Positions 23,935 to 32,664 of a stretch of DNA of 36,598 nucleotides are shown here, one piece after another. The translations under genes and the position numbers were made by a program. Below the pieces are notes generated by a model. That model searched no databases and had not been told where the DNA came from. It saw nothing but the letters and a program-made list of their open reading frames with translations. Source of the DNA: an uncultured Clostridia bacterium (lineage in GTDB: Bacteria > Bacillota > Clostridia > Oscillospirales > Acutalibacteraceae); contig CANPXK010000021.1 in NCBI GenBank assembly GCA_947585965.1, positions 1 through 36,598 on the forward strand. Direction: 5' to 3'. Numbering within the stretch: the first letter of the stretch is position 1; the number at the start of each line of letters is the position of its first letter.

Positions 23935-25201
23935 ATTCAAATTCGGCAGGCTCCTCTATAATGACAGGTTTGTTATGCTGTTTTCCGTTATACTCGCGTT
24001 CGGCATATGGATTAATGTTTCCCTGACTTCTCAGGAAACGCGTTCACTCACAGTAACGGATATTCCCATAACTATGCCCGAACTCGGTAATGATCTTAGA
24101 TTTTTCGGGATTGAGGGTCAGACGGGGGAGGTCAGAATATCGGGAAATTCTCTTGTTGTTGCAAGTCTGACAAGCAGTGATATGTATATAACCGCGTCTG
24201 ATACAAGTGCAATAACGGAGCCGGGAACGTACACAGTAAATCTTGTTCCTAAAAAGGGCAGCATAAAGAATGATTATAATTTTGATTCGACAGTAAGACC
24301 CTCCTCGATAGAGGTATATGTGGACAGATATGCCGAAAAGGAAATAAGTATTACGGACAAGATTGATGTAAGCTCCGTCGGTGAGAGTAATTATGCCGCA
24401 ACGACAACGCTTGCAAAGCAGACCGTTACGGTCAAGGGTGCGGAAAGCATAATAAACAGTATAGCTGAGGCTGATGCGGAATATAAATTTACGGATCCGA
24501 TAACGGAAACGCAGACAGTGGAAGCAGGGATTGTTCTGCGTGATACAAACGGTGAGGTAATTCCTCTTGATAATATAACGTTGGACAGTACAACGGTAAG
24601 TGCGACCGTACCTATACTGACAATAAAAACGGTAAGTATAGTGCCGAATATTGTCAATGCACCGGATTCGTTCGTATATGACAGCAACTGTGTAAAGGTG
24701 GAACCTTCCTCAATACGGATAGCAGTACCGAAAGATGTTACCGATAATGTTTCATTTATAAGTACGGCAGATATAGATATATCAAAAATAAGCCCGACCA
24801 ACAATAAAGTAAATGTTGAGCTTGATATACCGTCGGGAATAAGAAATCTTAATCAGATAACCTCTGCTGATGTAACTTTCGATTCAAGTCAGCTTACAAC
24901 CAAGAAGATAAGACTTAAGAATTTCAGTATATTAAACGAAGGAGAGAACCGAAAAACAACGGTTTCGACAAAGTCTATTGATATATCTGTTGTCGGTCTA
25001 AAAAGTCAGCTGAGTTCACTGACAGCGGAAAATGTGACCGCTGTTGTGGATATGTCGACCAAGGTCAGCTTTTCCGGCTACGGAAGTGTTCCGCTGAAGA
25101 TAAATATCAACAGTAAGTTTCCGTTCTGTTGGGCATACGGAAGCTATGAGGTTGATGTTAATGTAGAGGATACATCAAAAAATCCCAGCACAAGTCCGTA
25201 G
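23915..25201 (+). CDS. cdaR: CdaA regulator CdaR (YbbR-domain protein)
   Basis: A 428-residue protein with one membrane helix (about 18-36) and an outside region with about four YbbR-type beta repeats, recognisable by lines such as VTVKGAESIINSI and ISVVGLKSQLSSL. CdaR binds CdaA and controls its cyclase activity; the pair is standard in Firmicutes. AAGGGGAG precedes the ATG, and the gene overlaps cdaA. The usual third partner glmM is absent: a terminator follows at 25237 and then spoIIAA. Confidence 0.9.
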   Translation: MIGKKSKFKFGRLLYNDRFVMLFSVILAFGIWINVSLTSQETRSLTVTDIPITMPELGNDLRFFGIEGQTGEVRISGNSLVVASLTSSDMYITASDTSAITEPGTYTVNLVPKKGSIKNDYNFDSTVRPSSIEVYVDRYAEKEISITDKIDVSSVGESNYAATTTLAKQTVTVKGAESIINSIAEADAEYKFTDPITETQTVEAGIVLRDTNGEVIPLDNITLDSTTVSATVPILTIKTVSIVPNIVNAPDSFVYDSNCVKVEPSSIRIAVPKDVTDNVSFISTADIDISKISPTNNKVNVELDIPSGIRNLNQITSADVTFDSSQLTTKKIRLKNFSILNEGENRKTTVSTKSIDISVVGLKSQLSSLTAENVTAVVDMSTKVSFSGYGSVPLKININSKFPFCWAYGSYEVDVNVEDTSKNPSTSP

Positions 25202-25236
25202 CTGTGGACAGCCGGAAAAGATAAACATAATAATTA

Positions 25237-25283
25237 AGAGATGCTGTAATGAGCCGAAAGGTTTGGTGCAGTATCTCTTTTTG
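25237..25283 (+). terminator. Rho-independent terminator after cdaR
   Basis: AGAGATGCTG (25237-25246) pairs with CAGTATCTCT (25269-25278; one G-U), followed by a T run. It separates cdaA-cdaR from the spoIIA operon. The 130 bases from here to spoIIAA hold no SigH or Spo0A site that I could recognise. Confidence 0.88.
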
Positions 25284-25411
25284 CATATTTTATACTCCTG
25301 TTATTTATTCGCAATGACTTGTTTTTACAAATTATACATCTGATTTGTTTTATTATAGCATTACAAAGCGACATCCGGTTACTTTGATATTTTAAAGAAA
25401 GGAGCTTTGCT

Positions 25412-25747
25412 ATGATACCGAAAACGAAATTGGACGGAAACGAGCTTACGGTTTATCTTTCGGGCGATATAGACCACCATACCGCAAGGAAGATACGTGA
25501 AGTGACAGATGCACTTATTCAGGAAAAAAAGCCCTCACGTCTTTTCCTTAATTTTGCTGCGGTAAACTTTATGGACAGCTCGGGAATAGGTCTTATAATG
25601 GGAAGATACCGTATGATGCTGCTTTTCGGGGGGAGTGTCAGGGTGGTCAGTATTCCGGAAAATCTCAGACGGATTATGGAATTATCAGGACTCGGTGGTC
25701 TTAATGTTTTAGAAAGAAGTGGTGAATTGAGTGAAAGTGTCAAATGA
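25412..25747 (+). CDS. spoIIAA: Anti-sigma F factor antagonist SpoIIAA
   Basis: A 111-residue STAS-domain protein. The loop FMDSSGIGLIMGRY carries the phosphorylated serine (Ser56; the equivalent of Ser58 in Bacillus). Unphosphorylated SpoIIAA binds SpoIIAB and frees SigF in the forespore. The line LSGDIDHHTARKIREV is nearly the same as in Bacillus. AAAGGAG is found just before the ATG. It overlaps spoIIAB by 17 bases. Confidence 0.96.
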   Translation: MIPKTKLDGNELTVYLSGDIDHHTARKIREVTDALIQEKKPSRLFLNFAAVNFMDSSGIGLIMGRYRMMLLFGGSVRVVSIPENLRRIMELSGLGGLNVLERSGELSESVK

Positions 25748-26174
25748 AATGACAATAACCTTTGAAAGCCGTTCATCAAATGAAGCATTCGCACGTTCTT
25801 CTGTGGCGGCATTCATAGCCCAGCTTGATCCGACAGTGGGTGAGCTTAACGATATACGTACGGCTGTGTCGGAGGCGGTTACAAACTGCGTTGTTCATGC
25901 TTATAAGGACACAATAGGCAAAATTACAATCAATGTGCGCCTTACGGATAATAACAGTGCCATAATAAAAATAAAGGATAAGGGCTGCGGAATAGAGGAT
26001 ATAGAAAAGGCGATGGAGCCGCTGTATACAACTGCTCCCGAAGAGGAAAGGGCAGGACTCGGCTTTGCCGTTATGCAGAGCTTTTCCGATGATGTCAGGG
26101 TGCGTTCTACACCCGGGAAGGGAACAAGCATAACACTGACAAAAAAGCTAAGGCTGAGGGTTGCAAATGTCTGA
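25731..26174 (+). CDS. spoIIAB: Anti-sigma F factor / serine kinase SpoIIAB
   Basis: A 147-residue GHKL-type kinase that holds SigF inactive and phosphorylates SpoIIAA. Visible N-box VSEAVTNCVVHAYKD, G1 IKDKGCGIEDIEKAMEPLYTT and G2 RAGLGFAVMQSFSDDVRVRS match the family. It overlaps spoIIAA by 17 bases and sigF by eight, giving the tight coupling expected for a partner-switching set. Confidence 0.96.
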   Translation: MKVSNEMTITFESRSSNEAFARSSVAAFIAQLDPTVGELNDIRTAVSEAVTNCVVHAYKDTIGKITINVRLTDNNSAIIKIKDKGCGIEDIEKAMEPLYTTAPEEERAGLGFAVMQSFSDDVRVRSTPGKGTSITLTKKLRLRVANV

Positions 26175-26820
26175 GCGTGAAAATACCGTCAGTGAAAACC
26201 TCGGTCTTGTTCATGCCTGTGCCGGAAGGTTCAGAGGACGGGGGATAGAATACGATGATCTGTATCAGGCGGGTTGTATAGGTCTTATAAAGGCAGCGGA
26301 TAATTTTGATCCGTCGCTCGGTTACAAATTTTCCACATATGCAGTGCCGGTGATAATCGGAGAAATCAAGAGGATGTTCCGTGACGGGGGTGCCGTTAAG
26401 GTATCGAGAAGCCTTAAGGAATTGGGTATGAAAATAAACAGGGAAACTGACGGCTTTATAAAACAGTACGGAAGGGAACCGACAGTTGCCGAACTTGCGG
26501 AAAAGCTCGGAGCCTCCGTTGAACAAATAACCGAGGCTATTTCCGCTACCGCACCGCCGGTATCTTTGACAGTATCGAATGATGACGGAGAAAGCCAGAC
26601 GGATATACCGACAGATGCTCCGGATGAGAAGATAACGGAGATCATGTCGCTGAGAACCGAGCTTGACAAGCTTTGCGATGACGACAGGAAGCTTATTGAC
26701 CTTAGATTCTACAAACATAAGACGCAATCGGAAACAGCAAGGATGTTGGGAATGACTCAGGTTCAGGTATCAAGAAGGGAAAGAAAGGTACTTATTTATC
26801 TCAGGGAAAGACTTATATGA
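26167..26820 (+). CDS. sigF: RNA polymerase sporulation sigma factor SigF
   Basis: A 217-residue sigma-70 family factor that runs the first forespore programme. Region 2 has DDLYQAGCIGLIKAADNFDPS and KFSTYAVPVIIGEIKR, then region 3 (KVSRSLKELGMKINRE) and region 4 with SETARMLGMTQVQVSRRERKVL near the C-terminus. An upstream in-frame TTG exists at 26161; ATG 26167 is preferred and overlaps spoIIAB by eight bases. No frame break is visible. Confidence 0.96.
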   Translation: MSERENTVSENLGLVHACAGRFRGRGIEYDDLYQAGCIGLIKAADNFDPSLGYKFSTYAVPVIIGEIKRMFRDGGAVKVSRSLKELGMKINRETDGFIKQYGREPTVAELAEKLGASVEQITEAISATAPPVSLTVSNDDGESQTDIPTDAPDEKITEIMSLRTELDKLCDDDRKLIDLRFYKHKTQSETARMLGMTQVQVSRRERKVLIYLRERLI

Positions 26821-26840
26821 ATGTGTTTTTTATTTTAAGG

Positions 26841-26869
26841 TCATATTACTCCTTTTGGCAGAATATAAA
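26841..26869 (+). promoter_or_regulatory. Possible SigE-like promoter of sipL-spoIVA
   Basis: TCATATT (26841-26847) fits the SigE -35 consensus KMATATT, followed after 14 bases by AATATAAA, a partial match to CATACAHT (five of eight). SigE control of spoIVA is known in Bacillus and Clostridioides. The -10 match is poor, so this is only a candidate. Confidence 0.35.
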
Positions 26870-26903
26870 TTCATAGAAATTAAAAAGTAGGAGAGGATCA
26901 TCT

Positions 26904-28442
26904 ATGGAATATTCGCTTAAAAAGGAGAACTGTTCTGTCTGCGAAACTATCCTCCAGTCAAGCTCGGAACAGCCCGTTGATCTTGATTTCAGCCTTCCCG
27001 ATTACTGCCCGGATATAGAAAGAATACTTAAATGCCGTATGTGTCCAAGCATTACATCAAAAAGCATAACAGGAAACAGACTTGATGTTGACGGCGTTAC
27101 TGTTATAAGACTGTATTATCTTGATTCCAAAAAACAGGCTATTCGCTGCTGTGAGCACAGCAGTCCGTTCGCGTGCTCTTTTGAACTTAAATCAACCTCC
27201 TCCGATATGGCGGCAAATGTCAGGGTGAAAACGGAATATCTGAATTGCCGTGCGGTAAGTCCGCGGCGGCTTGATATACATGGTGCATTTACCGTTACGG
27301 CATCTGTTTATTCAAAAGGCAATCAGGAATACTGCACGGATATTGAAGGCGATGATATTCAGCAAAGGAAGCACGAGGAGACAGTAAGCAATCTTTGCGG
27401 AATAGGACAGCAGCAGTTTTCGATAAGTGAGGTTCTTGACATCGGTCAGGGAAAGGATTCTCCCGAAAGTATACTTCGTTCGGAGCTTAATATAAATCTC
27501 GATGAGAGCCGTGCCATTGAGGATAAGCTTATGCTTAAGGGAGAAGCTGTACTTCGTGTTTTATATGTAACCGATATAGAAACCGGTGCTCAGGATTTTA
27601 TGTCCTTCAATATTCCGTTCAGTCAGGTGATAGATGTTCCGGGAATTACCGAAAGCACGGTAAATGATATTTCCGTTGATGTTATGAGCACGGATGTATC
27701 TCTGAAATCCGAGTTTGACGCAAACAGTACGCTTATTGCCCTTGATGCCCGTCTGTCTGCACTTGTTTTTGCATACGAGCCTATGTCGGTTGATCTTATA
27801 GAGGACACATATTCCACGGCCTATGAGTTGGAGCTTGAATGTAAAAATGTGCCGGTGAGACGACTTATAGCAAATACGGACATGAAAAGCTCTGTTAAAG
27901 AAGAAATAAATACAGGGGACAGCGGTATTACCAAGGTTATAGATCTTTGGTGTGACGGTATTAATTTTATAACTGCTGTTGAAAATAATATGCTCACTGT
28001 CCGGGGCAAGCTTAATTGCTGTATGCTTGCACTGGATAAGGACGGCATACCGTTCTGTGCGGAGAAGGCAGTGGATTTTTCGCTCACTCCCGATATGGCG
28101 GAATGTCCTCAGAGTGTTACGGCAAATACAAGTGTAACCGTTCCCAATATAAGCTTCCGGATCACAGGTGACAATACGGTTGAAATAAAAGCCGATCTGA
28201 GTATGAGATGCTCTGCATACGAAAGTACCACGCGAAGATGCATAACATCAGCAAATGCCCTTGAGGACAGAATGAGAAAAAAGGACAGTACTGCGGCTCT
28301 TACTCTGTATTATGCCGATGAGGGTGAAAGCCTTTGGAATATTGCACAGCTTTATTGTACATCTGTTGAGGCTATACAGCTTGAGAACAATATTACGGAT
28401 GATGTTATACAGGCTCGTGGAATGGTTTTGATACCGATGTAG
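26904..28442 (+). CDS. sipL: SPOCS/LysM spore coat protein, SipL-like
   Basis: A 512-residue protein with DUF3794/SPOCS repeats through about 1-440 (typical opening LDFSLPDYCPDIERILKCRM) and a C-terminal LysM at about 465-512 (EGESLWNIAQLYCTSVEAIQLENN ending in GMVLIPM). Clostridioides SipL has the same order and binds SpoIVA through its LysM domain; spoIVA begins 14 bases downstream here. It would be needed to lock the coat onto the forespore. AGGAGAGGATC precedes the ATG. The homologue is judged from architecture, length and context, not from alignment. Confidence 0.82.
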   Translation: MEYSLKKENCSVCETILQSSSEQPVDLDFSLPDYCPDIERILKCRMCPSITSKSITGNRLDVDGVTVIRLYYLDSKKQAIRCCEHSSPFACSFELKSTSSDMAANVRVKTEYLNCRAVSPRRLDIHGAFTVTASVYSKGNQEYCTDIEGDDIQQRKHEETVSNLCGIGQQQFSISEVLDIGQGKDSPESILRSELNINLDESRAIEDKLMLKGEAVLRVLYVTDIETGAQDFMSFNIPFSQVIDVPGITESTVNDISVDVMSTDVSLKSEFDANSTLIALDARLSALVFAYEPMSVDLIEDTYSTAYELELECKNVPVRRLIANTDMKSSVKEEINTGDSGITKVIDLWCDGINFITAVENNMLTVRGKLNCCMLALDKDGIPFCAEKAVDFSLTPDMAECPQSVTANTSVTVPNISFRITGDNTVEIKADLSMRCSAYESTTRRCITSANALEDRMRKKDSTAALTLYYADEGESLWNIAQLYCTSVEAIQLENNITDDVIQARGMVLIPM

Positions 28443-28456
28443 GGGGAGGACGCATT

Positions 28457-29935
28457 ATGGAAGAAAGAAATATTTACAGGGATATTGCTAAGCGAACGGG
28501 CGGTGATATCTATTTAGGTATAGTGGGTCCTGTCCGGACAGGTAAATCGACCTTTATAAAGCGTTTTATGGATACGCTTGTGATACCGAATATTGAGGAC
28601 GAAAGCCGCAAGGAAAGGGCTACGGATGAGCTTCCTCAATCATCTGCCGGAAGAACAATTATGACGACCGAGCCTAAATTCATTCCGGAGGATGCGGTTG
28701 AAGTAAAGCTTGACGGTGTATCAAGCTTCCGTGTAAGGATGATAGACTGCGTAGGATATATTGTGCCAAGTGCTCTGGGCTATATTGAGGACGAGGCTCC
28801 GAGAATGGTAAAGACTCCGTGGTTTGAGGATGCAATACCTTTCAATATGGCTGCGGAAATAGGAACAAAAAAGGTTATTACAGACCATTCCACGATAGGT
28901 CTTGTAATAACCACTGACGGATCCATAAGCGATATAGAAAGAAGTGAATATGAGGAAGCAGAGGAAAGGGTAATAAATGAGCTTAAGGAGATAGACAAGC
29001 CGTTTATTGTTCTTTTGAACAGCACTAATCCTACTTCCATGCAGACAAGAAATCTTGCGGAGAGCCTGAGTGATAAATACGGCGTACACGTTGAGCCTGT
29101 AAGCTGTATGGATCTTGATGAAATGGAAATCAAGAGAATACTTGCGAGGATACTTTTTGAATTTCCCGTCAAGGAAATCAAGGTTGATATGCCGAAATGG
29201 GTATCATCACTTGAAAAGGAGCATTGGCTCAGAAGTGCGGTATTCAGCACAATACAGACAGCGGCAGGCGGAGCGGGAAAAATTCGTGAGGTAGCGGATT
29301 TTGCGGATAAAATAAAACAATGTGAGTATGTTCTCATGGCGGAAACCAGTACCGTTGACCTCGGCTCCGGAAGGGCAAGAATGAGGGTGGAGCTTGACCC
29401 GACACTGTTTTATAAGGTATTGGGCGAAAAAACAGGTCTTGATATAAACGACGAGGGCGGCTTGCTTGACGCAATGATGGAGCTTTCTCAGATGAAAAAG
29501 GAATTTGAAAAGGTACGGCAGGCATACAATGATGTCAATGAAACAGGCTACGGTATAGTCATGCCGTCAATGGAGGAGCTTTCTCTTGAGGAGCCTGAAA
29601 TCATCAAGCAGGGCGGTCGTTACGGCATAAGGCTCAGAGCAAATGCACCGAGTGTACACATGATGAAAACTACCATTAAGACGGAGATAACACCTATTGT
29701 CGGTTCCGAGCAGCAATCTGAGGAGCTTGTAGAGTATCTTCTCAGAGAATTTGAGGAGGATCCCCTTAAGATATGGGAGTCCAATCTTTTCGGAAAGTCT
29801 TTGCATGAGCTTGTCAATGAAGGGCTTCACAATAAACTTTATCGTATGCCCTCGGACGCACGAAACAAGGTAAAGGAAACAATAGAAAGAATAATCAATG
29901 ACGGTTGTAACGGTCTTATATGTATTATTTTGTGA
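28457..29935 (+). CDS. spoIVA: Stage IV sporulation protein A (SpoIVA)
   Basis: A 492-residue spore coat ATPase, the same length as in Bacillus subtilis. Walker A is GPVRTGKS (24-31), in the family form GPVRTGKSTFIKRF; Walker B-type MIDCVGY and a switch-like region VITTDGSISDIERSEY follow. It polymerises on the forespore outer membrane and anchors the coat. It opens with IYRDIAKRTGGDIYLGIVGP, exactly as expected. The final residues GCNGLICIIL form the C-terminal segment that targets SpoVM. GGGGGAGG lies upstream. Confidence 0.97.
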   Translation: MEERNIYRDIAKRTGGDIYLGIVGPVRTGKSTFIKRFMDTLVIPNIEDESRKERATDELPQSSAGRTIMTTEPKFIPEDAVEVKLDGVSSFRVRMIDCVGYIVPSALGYIEDEAPRMVKTPWFEDAIPFNMAAEIGTKKVITDHSTIGLVITTDGSISDIERSEYEEAEERVINELKEIDKPFIVLLNSTNPTSMQTRNLAESLSDKYGVHVEPVSCMDLDEMEIKRILARILFEFPVKEIKVDMPKWVSSLEKEHWLRSAVFSTIQTAAGGAGKIREVADFADKIKQCEYVLMAETSTVDLGSGRARMRVELDPTLFYKVLGEKTGLDINDEGGLLDAMMELSQMKKEFEKVRQAYNDVNETGYGIVMPSMEELSLEEPEIIKQGGRYGIRLRANAPSVHMMKTTIKTEITPIVGSEQQSEELVEYLLREFEEDPLKIWESNLFGKSLHELVNEGLHNKLYRMPSDARNKVKETIERIINDGCNGLICIIL

Positions 29936-29997
29936 TTTGTTACATCTGTGCCGAAATTTACGCTTTAAGGTAAGTTTCTATTTCTGATATTAATAAT

Positions 29998-30041
29998 GGA
30001 GTGGCAATACTGTTAAACAATTCAGACAGTGGTGCCACTCC
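29998..30041. repeat. Large inverted repeat between spoIVA and the caspase-like gene
   Basis: GGAGTGGCA (29998-30006) pairs with TGCCACTCC (30033-30041), and inside it ACTGT (30009-30013) with ACAGT (30026-30030), separated by symmetric two-base gaps. It lies between converging genes. A terminator is possible, but the T-run is not directly after the stem on either strand. Confidence 0.75.
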
Positions 30042-30087
30042 AATTTATAAGTTATTGCTTTTTTAGTTATCCGGAACGGGAATAGAA

Positions 30088-32310
30088 TTATGTATTCGTG
30101 TCAATAAGGTTACTGCCTCTGTCGAGTTTTGCAGAAAAGGAATTTGCATTGCCGGACCAATCTAATTTATTTGTGAACGTAAAGATAGGCGTTATGTCAT
30201 TTTCGGTTGATAGTATAGTTTCGTACATTGGAAATTTGTCTTTTAATACTATTCCGTATTTGTCAAAAAAAGCTTTTATTGAATCTTCGTATTTATTGTA
30301 GAGAGGAGTTTCGTTTTCATAATACAATTCCGGGGGACTTTCAGAATAATACAAATCAGAATTTATACATACACCATCTTTAAAATTATAACCCTTATAT
30401 TGAAAATCGCTGCTACCCAGTCCTGTCTGTGCAAATGAAGCTGCATATTGTATAGAGTTACCATTATATTCAAGCAGCCAATATGCACGATAATAAGCAT
30501 TGGCAAAAAGGTTATTCTCTACACGATCCTCGCACACAATATATTTGTTGTCACTAACCGTCAGGCAGTTAATTGCACATATTTCTTCGCTCCAGTTATT
30601 GGTTGATAAAATTACTTCTTTTTTGTTGGTATCCATATATTTAGAATCAACATAAGCCCCCAACGTAAAAGTATCAGCTACACCGACGTTACCGTTCTCA
30701 ATTTCATACATACTAAGGATAATATTATATTCTTCATTATTACCACTTATATCATTATCATCACGATCTTTACACTTTTCAGAGGTACATACCAGCATTT
30801 CTTCCAAACCGTCAGAATCAAAATCTTCAATATTGGCACTGATAACCCCACCGGGATCAAACCAATTATCGCTCCATTCATTCATCACTCCTGTTTGATT
30901 AGATTTGAATATTTTATATTCTGATTTTATCATAGAAAGCTTCTCTTTAAAAAGTGTCCGGTTGTCCTTTATCGTATCTTTTTCGGAGTATTCATTCTGA
31001 GTTGCACCGAAAATTTTATTAATTGTACATTCAGTGTTCATCCCTTCTCGGTATATATATGTCAGTTTAGCAGGGTTGCCATTTTGATTCAGATAATCAA
31101 CCCCTATAGTTTTAATTGTTTTTTGATAGGCTTCTGCAACATTGATGTTTTCTCCACCATGAACCATATTATAAAAAAACAGCGATCTTGATATCATTTC
31201 ATATTGCATAGAAGTAATATCTGTATAACCCATAACCACATCTGCTCCCTTGCCTATCAGTGAATTAGCAAGTACCTCATCCTTAAGAGAACTGCAAGAT
31301 CCGAGAAATACTAAGGAATGATTCATTTCGTTCATATATTTATCAATGAATTTACTTGTAATGCAATAGCTGCGTACCGGAGAATATGCTACCTTTGTAT
31401 TTCCGATTTTTGGAAATGAAGTCAGCACAATCGTATCATTGGCAAGATCATCGCAATATTTACTTAAATCCTTGAAGCCTACATAACTTTCACCTGTAAC
31501 AAGAGCCGAATGTATTTTTTCGTTATATGCACCATGACCTTCAAAAATCACAATAGAATAATCTGAGAGATTTTTAAATTGCTCCACTGTGACGGAAAGA
31601 TCCTTAAGAGATTGAGTTTTAATTGAAGTGTTGCTGTTCAGCGAATATGCTTTTTCTATCATTGAAGCGTTAGATTCCGGCCATAAGGATTCCTCAAACG
31701 GAATATCATTGTAAAGTGTATCAATTTTTGCCAATACTGACGAGTACCTGACACTTATATCATATCCGGTTGGTTCTAATGTAAGTATTTTACATTCATC
31801 TCCGACACTTAGTGCATCCTCCTGATATGGTATAAAAAGATATGATATACCACTTGAGAATTTTATGTAAATATTGCTATCATCTCTTATATATTCGGAA
31901 ATTACATTTTCCTTAACACCCTGTTTTATTTTTTCTTCTGCTTTGTCCAACAAGGAACTTACATCACTATCATCAACATATCCACTTCCGTTAAGATAAT
32001 TTTGTTCAATATCCAATAACTGATTATCATAATCAAGATATGCATTATATGCATCCTCATCAATTTCATTTTTATTAGCATTAAAATTGAACTTAAATAT
32101 TGATACCCCTATTCCAAAAATTAATATAATACCGGCTATCAAGGCAGAAATAGCAATAAAATGCTTCTTATTTCTGCCGTTTACCGATTCAGACGTGTTT
32201 TTACCTGTAGAAGGAGCTGAAAAGCCGTCATATTCTTGCAATTTAAAACCACAACTTGAGCATAACCGATCGTTTTTATCTATCTTATTTCCACACTTCG
32301 GACAATACAT
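30088..32310 (-). CDS. Zinc-ribbon, membrane-anchored caspase-like protein
   Basis: A 740-residue protein of several parts. Residues 3-20 form a zinc ribbon (C3, C6, C17, C20). A helix at about 51-73 follows a basic patch, so the N-terminus is inside and the rest outside. Residues 245-400 resemble a clan CD (gingipain/caspase/CHAT-like) peptidase: His259 in FEGHGAY and Cys339 in VFLGSCSS, each after a hydrophobic strand. Residues 490-530 have a FG-GAP-like DFDSDGLEEMLV line, perhaps Ca-binding. No neighbour suggests a substrate. A promoter lies at 32344-32372. The peptidase call is from motifs only. Confidence 0.7.
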   Translation of the reverse strand: MYCPKCGNKIDKNDRLCSSCGFKLQEYDGFSAPSTGKNTSESVNGRNKKHFIAISALIAGIILIFGIGVSIFKFNFNANKNEIDEDAYNAYLDYDNQLLDIEQNYLNGSGYVDDSDVSSLLDKAEEKIKQGVKENVISEYIRDDSNIYIKFSSGISYLFIPYQEDALSVGDECKILTLEPTGYDISVRYSSVLAKIDTLYNDIPFEESLWPESNASMIEKAYSLNSNTSIKTQSLKDLSVTVEQFKNLSDYSIVIFEGHGAYNEKIHSALVTGESYVGFKDLSKYCDDLANDTIVLTSFPKIGNTKVAYSPVRSYCITSKFIDKYMNEMNHSLVFLGSCSSLKDEVLANSLIGKGADVVMGYTDITSMQYEMISRSLFFYNMVHGGENINVAEAYQKTIKTIGVDYLNQNGNPAKLTYIYREGMNTECTINKIFGATQNEYSEKDTIKDNRTLFKEKLSMIKSEYKIFKSNQTGVMNEWSDNWFDPGGVISANIEDFDSDGLEEMLVCTSEKCKDRDDNDISGNNEEYNIILSMYEIENGNVGVADTFTLGAYVDSKYMDTNKKEVILSTNNWSEEICAINCLTVSDNKYIVCEDRVENNLFANAYYRAYWLLEYNGNSIQYAASFAQTGLGSSDFQYKGYNFKDGVCINSDLYYSESPPELYYENETPLYNKYEDSIKAFFDKYGIVLKDKFPMYETILSTENDITPIFTFTNKLDWSGNANSFSAKLDRGSNLIDTNT

Positions 32311-32343
32311 TTTATCAAACCTTTCTTTATTAAAACTGAGTTA

Positions 32344-32372
32344 ATCATATCACACTCTGCGGTTGTTGTCAA
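32344..32372 (-). promoter_or_regulatory. SigA-type promoter of the caspase-like gene
   Basis: On the minus strand TTGACA (32367-32372), exactly 17 bases and TATGAT (32344-32349). AAAGG precedes the ATG at 32310. Confidence 0.8.
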
Positions 32373-32664
32373 TAACAATTAAATTCAAAGCACGGGGTTC
32401 ATTTTCTATTCGTAATAATAAGTTATTAAAATAAAAATGTATAATTTACATTGAGGAAATTATATACTTAAGCAGTGACCTTGCATCCTTAGCCTGTAAT
32501 TGGAATTTTTTATACCTTATCAGATTATCTTGTGGTTGTAAAGAATTTCCAAGTTTTAAACAATTTGGTATTTGCACGGTTGGTGTAGGGATCCTTATCG
32601 TCCGAAACGTATGGTGAGTAAAACTTTATGTCGGATACTTATTGATTATGAAATATATCTATTT
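32373..32664. other. Non-coding stretch after the fumarate hydratase genes
   Basis: About 290 AT-rich bases between the promoter of the caspase-like gene and the end of the fumarate hydratase beta gene. No convincing terminator, RNA or gene was found. A frame on the plus strand from 32572 is open but runs into the antisense of the fumarate hydratase gene and has no ribosome site. Confidence 0.4.

Noticed and set aside
23266-23940. A 224-codon open frame on the minus strand
   Set aside because: Antisense to cdaA, which has full catalytic motifs; no start signal.
25284-25411. A possible SigH or Spo0A-controlled promoter for spoIIAA
   Set aside because: The boxes were looked for but not found at acceptable spacing, so none is reported.
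26107-26727. A 206-codon open frame on the minus strand
   Set aside because: Antisense to sigF; composition and lack of ribosome site point to an artefact.
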